From NCBI GenBank assembly GCA_905221605.1, contig CAJNDS010000096.1:77501-141500 (forward strand): DNA of 64,000 nt, given 5' to 3'. The position numbers and the translations under genes are program-made. The notes below the pieces were generated by a model, which saw nothing but the letters and a program-made list of their open reading frames with translations, was not told where the DNA came from and made no database searches. Below are positions 12,392-24,500 of this stretch, piece by piece. Source of the stretch: Symbiodinium natans (lineage: Eukaryota > Sar > Dinophyceae > Suessiales > Symbiodiniaceae). The stretch's first letter is position 1. Each line of letters opens with the position of its first letter.

Positions 12392-15300
12392 GCGCTTCAA
12401 TCTTTAGGGCTTTGGAGCTTTAGGCTTTCAGTGTTCTTGTCTAGACTTTCAGTGTTTAGGGCTTAGGGCTTAGGGTTTAGACTTTAGGGCTGAGGGCCGT
12501 TTAGGGTTTTTAGGGTTTAGGGTTTAGGGTGTAGGGTGTAGGGTGTGGGGTTTAGGGTTTAGGGATTAGGGTGTAGGGTTTAGGCTTTTAGTGTTTAGGG
12601 CTTGCAGGGTTATAGGATACTAGGATTTAGGGCTTGTAGTTCTAGGGCAGTAGCAAGAACGCAAGAGTAGGCTAGGAATACAAAGGGCGCCCATGTTGGT
12701 TTAAAGGGGCTTTTTAAGGGAACCAAAACCCCCAAAAAAAGGGAACAAGGGCCTAATCCAAGTCCGCGGTAGTGACCTGGGGGTATTGCAAGCTGTTCTG
12801 GGAGATGTACGAGACACCTGGAGCTTGAAAAAGCTACGCGAGGCTAGGATAAAGCCCGCACCAGAAGTCCATATCATGTTAGGGTTTAGGGTTTAGGGTT
12901 TAGGGTTTAGGGTTTAGGGTTTAGGGTTTAGGGTTTAGGGTTTAGGGTTTAGGGTTTAGGGTTTAGGGTTTAGGGTTTAGGGTTTAGGGTTTAGGGTTTA
13001 GGGGTTAGGGGTTAGGGGTCAGGGGTCAGGGTCTAGGGTCTAGGGTTTAGGCTTTCGGGAACCAAGTCTTTAAAGCCTGACCGCTGAACCCTTAGACCCT
13101 GACTAAACCCAAACGCCCTAGACCCTAAACGCTCTGGATCTAAAGACCTAGATACCCCCCAAATAACCCTTAAGCAAACTGTTTACGACAACAAAAAAAA
13201 CGCTTACCCCCCCCCCCCCCTTAAAAAAAAAACAAAAACTAAAGACCCGTTCAAGAACCTGAACCCTATCGCCACACCCATATCTCCAAACAACTAACCC
13301 CTAAACCCTAGGCTGCCCTGTAACCTAGGCTTAAAAAGGGTGCCCATTTTTGCTTAAAGGGGTTTATAAGGGAACCTAAACCCCCCAGAAAGGGAAATAA
13401 CGGTACTACTGGGCATCCGAGAACCCCTAAACCCCGAAACCCCCAAACCCCAAACCCCTAAACCCCGAAGCTTTAGCACTCCTCAAGCCTTGCCTTCTCT
13501 AAACTGTAAGCCCTAAACCCCTAAACCCTAAATCCTAAACCCCTAAACCCTAAACCCTAAACCCTAAATCCTAAACCCCTAAACCCTAAACCCTAAACCC
13601 TAAACCCTAAACCCTAAACCCTGAACCCTAAACCCTAAACCCTAAACCCTAAACCCTAAACCCTAAACCCTAAACCCTAAACCCTAAACCTCAAACCCCC
13701 CTACATTCCCAAAGCCTTGCCTTCTCAAGGAGCGCTGTGGTCTTCTTCTCCTCCGCCCTCAGGACCACATCTTGCTCCTTGAGCTCGACCTTCCAACAGC
13801 GACTCACTGGCTTAGTGTTTTCTTCTGTTTTTGTTCCTTCTTCTTCCTCTTCTTTTGCTAATCTTCTTATTACTCTTCTTCTTCTTCTGCTTCTTCTTCT
13901 GTTTAGGTTCTTTGGTTGTTGGTTTTTCTTTGTTTCTTTTTTTGGGGGCAGTGGGGCGGCGGTGCTGTGGGGGGGCGGGGGCGGGGGGGGGTGGGCGTGT
14001 TGTCGGTGGGCGGGGGGGCGGGGGGGTGGCGCGGGGGGCGGCGGGGCGGGGAGGCGGGAGCGGCGGTTTTGTGGGGGGACCCTGGGGGGCGGGGGTGGGG
14101 GGCGGGGAGGAGCGCGGGGGAGGGGGGGGGGGGCCGGGGGCGGGGGGGCGGGGGGGGGGTGGGGGGGACCCCCGAAACCCTAACCCCTAAACCCTAAACC
14201 CTAAACCATAACCCCTAGCCCCTAAACCCTAAACCCTAAACCCTAAACCCTAAACCCTAAACCCTAAACCCTAAACCCTAAACCCTAAACCCTAAACCCT
14301 AAACCCTAAACCAAAACCCTGTCTTGTCCCATCTCCTGCTGCATGTCCTTGCTCGTCGTACTTCAGCGGCAGCGTGCACTTGCAACTCGCAAACCTCATG
14401 CAGCCAAGGAAACCTGCCCGAGTCATCCGGCTGGCCCTGATCACCTAAAACCCTAAACCCTAAACCCTCCGGGAGGGTTGTCGTTCCGGTCGTCTGGCTG
14501 CGTCTGCCACTGCCCCACTCTTTTCGGGCTGTTACGTGGTCCCTTGGGTGTAGGGTTTAGGGTTTAGGGTTTAGGGTTTAGAGTTTAGGGTTTAGGGTTT
14601 AGGGTTTAGGGTTCAGGGTAGTTACATGGTCCCTTGTTATGGGCCCTTACTTGGGGAACCCATTTATTTCCCTGATATGTCCTAGAATACCCTAGGGCCC
14701 ATACTTCAGAATCCTTTAAAGAAGACAAACGCCCATGTGCCATGTGCCATGTAACTTCCCTTAGACCCACAGCACATCCGAACAGGGACCCGACGTCTCA
14801 AACCTCAAGCCCTGAGCCCTTGGGGTAGTTGTTCGGGTTTAGGGTTGAGTGTTTAGGGTGTAGGGTTTATACCGTGAACCTAAAACCCCCTAAACCTAAA
14901 CTCCTCAAAACCTGACCCTAAACCCTGAACCCTGGACCCTGAACCCATTTACGCTGTCTTGTCTTTGACAAAGAGTCATACAAAACCATGAACTCTACAT
15001 CCCTAAACCCTAAACTCGAAACCCTTTGCCAACCTCAGCCAAAAGGGAAGCCTCGACTGAGGAGGAAAGGAACGGCTGGCAGGGCAAGAGAGTTCATGAA
15101 CTTAACCTAGGGTTTAGGATTCGGTTTAGCAGTTTAGGGTTTCGGGGTTTAGGGCTTCGGGACCTCTAAACCCTGGGGTCTAGGGTGTAGGGTTCCCAAC
15201 AGTGTCGAATGTCCGCATCTCCTTACCGACGGCTTGGCCTTCAGCTTCTCCACGAACTCGGAAGCCTGACGATGCCAAAGCTACCCTAAACGCTAGACCC

Positions 15301-18300
15301 CAACCCAAGACGGCTTCAGCTAATCATCCAGTTTTGGCATTGGGGAGCCCTGAGGCAAACCTGCCCCAAAGCCCAAGAACTGAAACCACCGTGCTTGGAA
15401 GCCCTTTCGGCTTGCTAAGTAGGGCTAGCAAGGTGGGTGTTGGGGAATGTCATAGTAGGGGTTCTGAAGGATACTACTAAGTCAACAGAGCTTCTAGGTA
15501 AATCATGAGCCCTGAGATCTGCGGGACCGGCCGCAAGCACCCCAGAACCGCTGAAGACCCTAAACCCTAAACCCTAAACCCTAAACCCGAAACCCTAAAC
15601 CCTAAACCCTAAACCCTAAACCCTACAAGGCTTAGGGTTTAGGGTTTAGTGGTTCAAATTTCATGGCTAGCTTGAATAGTCGAGACCCCAGTCAAAAAAT
15701 ATATATATATATATACATATCCATATATATGTAATTTATAGATAGACTAGGCTGCCCAGTAACCTAGGCTTAAAAAGGGTGCCCTTTTTTGCTTAAAGGG
15801 TCTATAAGGCAACCTAAACCCCACCAAAAGGGAATAAGGGTACTACTGGGCATCCTAGTAGATAAATAACTCAGACCGAACCATGACCCGCCCGAGTAGG
15901 GTCTCATACCGAGTTCCAAGGAGGCCTTAAGCATTTAGGCATTGGGGTTTCGTCTTTGCCAGGACCTCAAGCCGTGAACCGCAGTACCCGCAACACCTAA
16001 ACCCTCAACCCCCATAACTAACCCCAAACCCCAAACTCTAAACCTTAAGCCCCAAACCCTAAACCCTAAACCCTAAACCCTAAACCCTAAACCCTAAACC
16101 CTAAACCCTAAGCCCTAAATCCTGAACCCTGAACCCTGAACCCTGAACCCTGAACCCTGAACCCTGAACCCTGATCCCTGAACCCTACCTAGCTTCACCT
16201 GAGCCGGTGTGGGTTGAAGAGCCTTGGACTTTCGGGTAGAGGGGACCAGCGTCGATGCCCGCTCTCTACTATGCTAACAAGCAGCGCCTGCCACTTTTGA
16301 AAAGTGCGAGGGCCCAGACCTTGGACCATACGCAGGTCCGAGATCTGTCCGACCAACCATCTGTTCAGTGCATACTCCACATTCTTCTCCGCGTTCACGA
16401 AAACTGCTCAGCCGGCTACGCGGATCTTCGCTCTCAACGACAAAACTTTGAAGGCTCAACGCTTCAGAAAATTATAGGTACATTGAGAATTGGTTAATAA
16501 GTACCATGAACCTCCAAGTAAGGCAGCCAGGGAGAGGGGGTTTAGGGTTTAGGGTTTAGGGTTTAGGGTTTAGGGTTTAGGGTTTAGGGTTTAGGGTTTA
16601 GGGTTTAGGAGAGACAGCATCTTAAGGGGTGGACGGCTTAAAGACATGATGCCGGCAACCCAACCCCGAACCCTAAACCCGAAGCCCAAAGCCTTGTTTG
16701 GTTTAGGGGTTAGGGGTTTAGGGTTCAGGGTTTAGGGTTTAGGGTTTCGGGTTTCGGGTTTCGGGTTTCGGGCTTAGGGTTGAGGGTTTAGGGTTTTACA
16801 GTGCCTCTTTCAGCTTCTGCAAGCCGACGTTGACGCTCCTTTCCTGCACGTTGATCTCGTCGTACTTGATCGCCTGGGGAACGCGAGGATGGCCAAAGCC
16901 CCTGAAAGATACTGCTAAGATCTGTGGGCCTAAGCCCTAAACCCTAAACGCTAAACCCTAAACCCTAAACCCTGAACCCTGAATCCTAAACCCTAAGCCC
17001 TGGACGGGCATTGTGTGTGCGTGATTAAGCAAGACCTGAAAAGCATCTGCATCCCTAGACCATGTGGCTGCGGCGCACCGCAGGCCACTGAGTTCCGGCG
17101 AAATCAGATTGCTTCTGCACTTGCCCGGAGCTTAAGCTGTAAGCCCTGTACTCTAACCCCTGGGCGTGTTTGGGTGGGGGTGGGGGGGTGGGGGGATTGT
17201 TGTTTCTTCGGGGGAGGGGGTTCTGGCCCCTCTTCCAGGAAACAAATTGGAAAATCCTACAGTCAAGGGATACGGTTCTAGGCGCAAAGCGTTGGACTTG
17301 CTAAATGAGCAACGGGCGGTGTTGAAACCTACGGCGTAGGACTCTAAATGCCCACACCCCAGCCCCTCGCAAGCTTCAGCCTTCAGAGGAAAATCTGCAA
17401 AGCAGATAAATTTCCTGGTAAATTTTGTCACAACCTATGAATATTACAACTCAAATTAAGCCCTTATTTCCAGTCAGCTGTGCTGCTTCCACAGCAACCT
17501 ATCAGCCGCGCTTCCCCAACCCCTAAACCCTATAAACTGAGCCCTGCATGACCCCAGACTACACCTGACATTTGAGCTAGTGCGAACCCAAACGAAAGTG
17601 TCACCCAAGACTTGTCTCCCACTGACACAACCCAGCATCCCTTCTACCGCCTTCGTGTGAACTGTCGGCAAAAACCGAAACCCCCTCTCCCTACTCTGGA
17701 GCAGACCCTGGCAAAAAGTATACACTTTTTAGGTATAAGTAGCTAGAATAGGAACCCAGAACCAAAAAACATTACAGTATAGTACTCCAAAACTCCTCCT
17801 CTCAGAAGCATCCAAACAAACCTTCGTAGCTGGAATCCTGGAGCCCTGATTGCGCCTAAAGCAATTGTAGCAGGCTTCCGGCTGGCTCTATACTTTCTTT
17901 AGAACCCTTTATAAAAAGAATATGTTCAATATTCCTTTGGCTTTTATACAAAACTTAAAAATTAACCCTAAGGGGGCTATAGGGTTCCCTGGCATCTTGC
18001 GCGCTCACATCGCAACAAGCAAACTTGTGATATCAGCAGCAAAACCGCTCAATAAGCGAGCGCTCGTCATTGGACCAACACAACCATGACATGTGGGTAT
18101 GGAAAAAGCGATCGCGCATGACATCACATGGCTGCACATGATACGTGCTAAACGGCGAGACTACAGATCAGGTGCAGGTGTGTTTCCCTTTACCGTCCAG
18201 CTCCCAGCCCGCGTTCCCAATCCGCGTTCCCAGGTTCACAAAACTTCGAGGAAACAAGCACCCTAGTGGTCGCGGGCAACTTGTTCTTATGCAAACGCGT

Positions 18301-20605
18301 GGGCATGCCAAACACGAGGTTATGTCCTAGCATAGAAGTTGCACCCTACATCCAGGAGAACTGTTGCAAGTTCCAGAATCAAGTAGGAAGCACCAACACA
18401 AGATCTTTGCACCGCAGCATACCACAGGTACCCGATCGCGTCTTGGGCAAGGAAGTTCATACTGCGGTCTGCGCGTGCACCAAAACATATTCAGCGGATC
18501 AAAGTTCGGGTTCACACGGACTCTGAGAGACTTCCAGGCACACGAGTGCAGGCGCGCAGAGACAACAGCCGTGCAAGCCATGTGTTGCAAGCAATGCCAG
18601 AGTCATGCCACTCTTTGCGTGGAACGGCTCCATCTAGATTGCCGGTGACCGCACGTTGTAGCTCACAAACTCGGGACATAGTGCGCATGTAGAGACGAGG
18701 GCAGCACCATCCCTAATTTGCTCGTGAGCCTGCATACGTTCCAAACGACGTGACGGAACTTCCACTTGCAGCTTGCAGCGCAAAACCCCAGTAACCTGTG
18801 CGTACGTTGTGAAATATCCTCTTCTCACAGCATTAGTGAACATCCCATTGCGGCAGCATCGTGCTGAAAAACAGTCACCTCAAAGTTCCTGTTTGGAAAC
18901 GTGACAACCCACAGGGTCTACAGGCTTCCAGCGGGTCAACGCGAAGCCGGTAGGCAAATTTGTCAGCTCACCTTTCCCCTGGAAGCAGTGCCGAAGTTTT
19001 GTGTATAGGGTTTAGGGTTTAGGGTTTAGGGCAGTTTAGGGTCTTTAGGGTTTTTGCGGCTTAGGGTTCAGGGCGAAGGCGGGCAATGAACCCTAAACCA
19101 CTGAACTGGCACTGCGAAACCCTAAACCCTAAACCCTAAACCCAAAACCCTAAGGCCCGGGCGTAAAGCACCTTGTAGAAATCGATAAGGCACAGGAAGC
19201 TCTTGGGCGTGACGTAGACGTTCTTGCGCATGCCTGAGTCTCCGGGTGTGGGGTTTGAGGTTTAGGGTTTAGGGTTTAGGGTTTAGGGTTTAGGGTTTTG
19301 GGCTCAGGGCTCAGGGCTTGGGGTTTAGGCTTTAGGGTTCAGGGTTTAGGGTTTAGAAGTGCACCGAACACCGAACAACCCCAAAAAACCGTTAAAACCG
19401 ACAGCTGTCGAAAAGCGTGTTCGAACCCGAAACGCCCTAGACCGAGGAGCATGTCAAGGGATGGAAGCACTAGACCCCAAACTTTAACCCTAAAACCCTA
19501 AACCCTAAACCCTAAACCCTAAACCCTAAACCCTAAACCCTAAACCCTAAACCCTAAACCCTAAACTGGGCAGAAGCTACCAAGCTCTACTCGTGCTACC
19601 CTGGATCCCAACGGTTGTATCCTCAGGTTGGGTCCCCTTCTTTAGGGTTTGGGTTTAGGGGCATAGGGTTTAGGGTTTAGGGTTTAGGGTTTAGGGCTTA
19701 GGGTTTAGGGTTTAGGGTTTAGGGTTTAGGGCACAACTACTGATCAGCAAGAGGCGGGGCAAGTCACACGCTCTAAGCCCCAATTGGGGGTTTACGGAAA
19801 TAAGGGCCCCTAATACGGACCCCCAAATAGTAGGATCCCCTGAGAATAAGGACCCGAATAGGGTACCCCTAATTTCGGGAAACCCCCCACTTGAGACGAA
19901 GTTGAGTTCGAACCAAGGCACGCGTGTAGTAGACGTCGCACAAGTCTCGCGTAAGGGCCTCTTCCAATCAGATCAACAGTTCGGCAGGGCTTCGAAGGGT
20001 GTGGGTTTAGGGTTTAGGGTTTAGGGTTTAGGGTTTAGGGTTTAGGGTTTAGGGTTTAGGGTTTAGGGTTTAGGGGTTTAGGGGTTTAGGGGTTTAGGGG
20101 TTTAGGGGTTTGGGGTTTGGGGTTTAGGGTTTAGTGTTTAGGGTTTAGGGTTTAGGGTTTAGGGTTCAGCGCGTGGGCAAAAAGTCCGCTGACCCCCCAA
20201 GGATGGCCTGGAACGATCCCGTCAGGGCGAAGAGGCGTCCTGCGGGATGACAGCTTCGGGGTTGTTTGGGTTCAGAGCTTAGGGTTTAGGGTAGGGTTTA
20301 GGGTTTAGGGTTTAGGGTTCAGGGTTCAGGGTTCAGGGTTTAGGGTTTAGGGTTTAGGGTTTAGGGTTTAGGGTTTAGGGTTTAGGGTTTAGGGTTTAGG
20401 GTTTAGGGTTTAGGGTTTAGGGCTTGGGGGCTACAGGACTTTGGGTTTTGGGGGGATGTGCATGTTGGCTGCCTGCTGAGTTTTAGGGGTAGGGGCTACA
20501 GGACTTTTTGGGTTGGAGTTTTGCAACTCGATGTTCCGACTTAGGGCGTCCTTCTTTCTTGATTAAGTTGCTGGGGTTAAGGGTCTAAGGGGCTTAGGGT
20601 AAACC

Positions 20606-20651
<46 letters not shown>

Positions 20652-21505
20652 ACCCTAAACCCCTAAACTGCCCTAAACCCTATACCCGGGATGCCGGGCT
20701 GAAGGACCGCTGACTGTGTAGAGAGTCCGGAGCGGCAGTGCGACCACGCCCAAAAGCCCTGAAAAGCCGTCACCTGACCCCTAAAGCCTACAACCCTGAA
20801 CCGAAAGAAAGAACCTAAACTCTAAACCATAACCCTAAACCCTAAACCCTAAACCCTAAACCCTACCCCCTAAGCAATGAACCCTGAGCCCTGAACCCAA
20901 AGCCAGCCTAAACCCTAAGCCCTAAACCCTAAACCCTAAACCCTGAACCCTGAACCCTGAACCCTAAACCCTAAACCCTAAACCCTAAACCCTAAACCCT
21001 AAACCCTAATCCTAAACCCTAAACCCTGAACCCTAAACCCCAAAAGCCCAAACCCCGCATGGCAGGAGTCCTTTGTCTGCTTCGGAGCAGTCCAGCCTGC
21101 AGAGGGTTTAGGGTTTAGGGTTTTGGGTTTAGGGTTTAGGGTTTCGGGTTTAGGGTTTAGGGTTTAGGGTTTAGGGTTTAGGGTTTAGGGTTTAGGGTTT
21201 AGGGTTTAGGGTTTAGGGGGTAGGGGGTAGGGGGTTTGGGGTTTGGGCTATAGGGTTTACGGCTTCGGCAGATATTCAATGAAATCTGCTCCATGTCCAT
21301 GCAATGAAGTGGGCCCCTCATGTCCTGCATCACCAAACTTCCGGTGTGTTGGCAAAGAGGTGCAGGAGGGCTCAATCCTTTGCCCTTGAAAGAACCCTCA
21401 ACCCTAAACCCTAAACCCTGAACTCTAAACCCTGAACCCTAGACAGCCTCAACAGGCCAGGCCTGCTTTTTCAAACACCAAACTTTAAGGAATCTATTCA
21501 AAGAG

Positions 21506-21553
<48 letters not shown>

Positions 21554-24500
21554 ACGACCCCACGAGTTCTGAAGCCTAAAGGTCTTGGAGGTTCAGGGTT
21601 AGGGTTTAGGTTTGGGTTTAGGGTTTAGGTTTAGGGTTTAGGGTTTAGGGTTTTAGGCTAGGGTTAGGTTTAGGTTAGGTTTAGGGTTTAGGGTTTAGGG
21701 TTTAGGGTTTAGGGGGTTTAGGGTTTAGGGTTTAGGGTTTAGGGTTTAGGGTTTAGGTTTAGGGTTTAGGGTTTAGGGCTTAGGCCCAAACCCTAAACCC
21801 CACGGCTGCCTGTAGGAGCTCAGGAAGGCGCTGCTCACTGCGACCAGCGCGGCCTCGGGCCATGGCATGAACCTCGGCACGCCGCCTCCCTCTAAGGAGC
21901 GGTTTTAGGGTTTAGGGTTTAGGTTTAGGGTTTAGGGTTTCGGGTTTCGGGTTTCGGGTTCGGGTTTAGAGTTTAGGGTTTGGGGTCCAGGGTGGGTTTA
22001 GGGTTTGGCGGCTGTTCCAAGTGGAAGTGCCTCTCTGATAGAACTCTTTGCGCAAAGACCCGAATCTAAGCGACCCCAAAGCCAAAACATTTAATTAACC
22101 CCAAACCCCAAACCCTAAACCCTAAACCCCCACACCCCCAAACCCTAAACCCTAAAAACCCTAAACCCTAACCCTCCAGGAAGCCAGTTGATGTTCACGG
22201 GTAAGACCCGGGAACTTCTGCTGCTCGGATCGGGAACTTGGCGTGACCTGGGCCCATTTCGGGCGGAGCCGAGGTTGAAGCTGAAACTTGGCTTTGGGAA
22301 GTTTAGGTTTAGGGTTTAGGGTTTAGGGTTTAGGGTTTAGGGTTTAGGGTTTTGGTTTTAGGGTTTAGGGTTTAGGGTTGGGGCTTGGGGTTTGCGGTTT
22401 GGGGCTTGCGGTTTGGGATTTGGGGTTTGGGGTTCGGTCGGACGTCGTTCGATCATTGGGGTTTGAGGTTTGGGGTTTTCATAGGGGTGTCCGAAGTAGG
22501 GGTTCTCTTTTTTGGGGGTTCCTAAGGGGCTTTATTGATTTGGCAGGTGGGGGGGGGGGGGAGGTATGCTAAGGGTACCCCGTGCCTGCCCCTGAAACCA
22601 TTTAAAGGTCGGTTCCCTAACCCTAAACCCTAAACCCTAAACCCTAAACCCTAAACCCTAAACCCTAAACCCTAAACCCTAAACCCTAAACCCTAAACCC
22701 TAAACCCTAAACCCTACTTTTTTTGCTGGGCTCTTATTCCAAGGCCCATGACTTCCAACGACCTTTTGAACAACCGTAATTCGGACTGGGCGGTCTCTAC
22801 ATCGGCCCATGCTTTGCAGCAAGCTACCTGGGCAGCAAGCTATTTGCAGTCCGGAGATTCCTTAACCATATTTACAACAAAGGGTACCCTTTTGGGGGGT
22901 TTAGGCTTTAGGGTTTACCCTTTTGGGGTTGGTTTGTTTTTAACCTTTTTGGAGTTGACTACTTCATAAAGGGAACCTAGAGCCCCCAAACAAACGAGCA
23001 AGAGAGTACCACTGGCTACCAAGGCTTCACTGAAACTGCACTGGGGGGAGCGTGCGCACACCACTGACAAGCCCCTACTCACTCTAAACGCCAATACCTA
23101 AACCCTAAGACCCCGGGACTGACGTTAGAAACCTACATCATGAATCCTTAAACCTCCAGCCGTTCGCCCTCAGCCCCGCAACCTAAGCACTGACCCTACC
23201 GGAAGCCTAGGTCGCGAACCCACGACCGCGGCGAGCCCTCCTCTACTATCGAACTTCTGTAAAGGGGCTCATAGCCACAGTTTAGTATTTTGAGAGCCTT
23301 TACAAAGCTGATTTCAACTGCTTGGTTTAGCCTGTCCAACTCCCTGTGCCGAATGTGGACAGCTTGGATCAACTGGGCCTCAGGCGGGTGAGAAGCACAG
23401 GCAAACGTGGAGGTTGTCGCGTAGGCGGTCCATGAGGTAGTTGTACATGTTCAGCAGGTTCTCCTTCAAAGCAGAGTCCAGCTCGGGGATTCAGAGTGTG
23501 CTTGCTTCACTTCTTTCTTCTTACTGTCCTTCTTCTTACTACTGCAATACTTATGAGCACTTACGCCATCACCATAGTATCTGCCACTGTGAAACCTAAA
23601 CCCTAAACCCTAAACCCCAAACCCCAAACCCTAAACCCTAAACCCCAAACCCTAAACCCTAAACCCTGAAAACCCTGAACCCCTGGATCCCCCCCGTCTC
23701 CTCCATGTTGGGGTTCTCCTTGACGAAGTCGTTTCGCACATCGCCGCACATGGCATCCTGCTGCAAGAGTCGCTAGCTCCCCACGGGTTTAGGGTTTAGG
23801 GTTTAGGGTTTAGGGAGGGTTTAGGGTGTAGGTTTAGGGTTTAGGGCCCCAAAGATGACTCCCTTTTTTGTAGGTGAAGACGATACGATGCCAGGCTTTC
23901 TCGGGGCTTTAAAGGGTTTACCCTAAACCCTAAGCCCGCAACCTGGTCAGGGGCTAGTATCAGGTTAGAGGCTGAGTTCACAAGCCCCAAAAAAGTGTAC
24001 AGTTTCAGTTCTATAGGGGATTATAGCATCCCCAAAAAAATTAAAGTGTACTCATTCAGATACTAAGACAACAGATTATATCATAAGCCGCCAGGGCCGA
24101 TTCCACCCTCGTCCGCCGCCTTCTCATCCTTGGCGAACAAGCCGACAACCTCGCCTGCACAGAGTACATAGGGTTCAGGGTTTCGGGTTGAGGGTTTAGG
24201 GTTTAGGGTCTAGAGGAGCTGTAAGAAAAGGCCTACCCTAAGGGTCCATGAACCAAATTCTTGTATACTTGGGCCTCAAAGTCCGGGTATAGGAAGTACT
24301 TTAAGGCCCAAGTAGTCCCTATTTAGGTACATGGACCCTTAGGGTTAGGGCTTAGGGCTTGTGGCTGAGGGCTTAGCCGAACTTTTGGGGCTTGGGGCTT
24401 AGGGCTTATAGTGCTTGGGGCTTAGGGTTCAGGGTGCAGGGTTTGGGGTTTGAGGCAGAAACGTTACACTTGCATCAATGAGAGTTTATGGAGGACTTAA

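Noticed and set aside
13737-14183. 148-codon glycine/arginine-rich + frame
   Set aside because: Product of the G-rich low-complexity block; it also overlaps a true dynein exon on the opposite strand.
14322-14366. Minus-strand string SKDMQQEMGQ, resembling stalk coiled coil 1
   Set aside because: Exons 55-56-57 already join in phase with the correct family length; inserting this piece would break phase and add residues, so it is taken as chance similarity.
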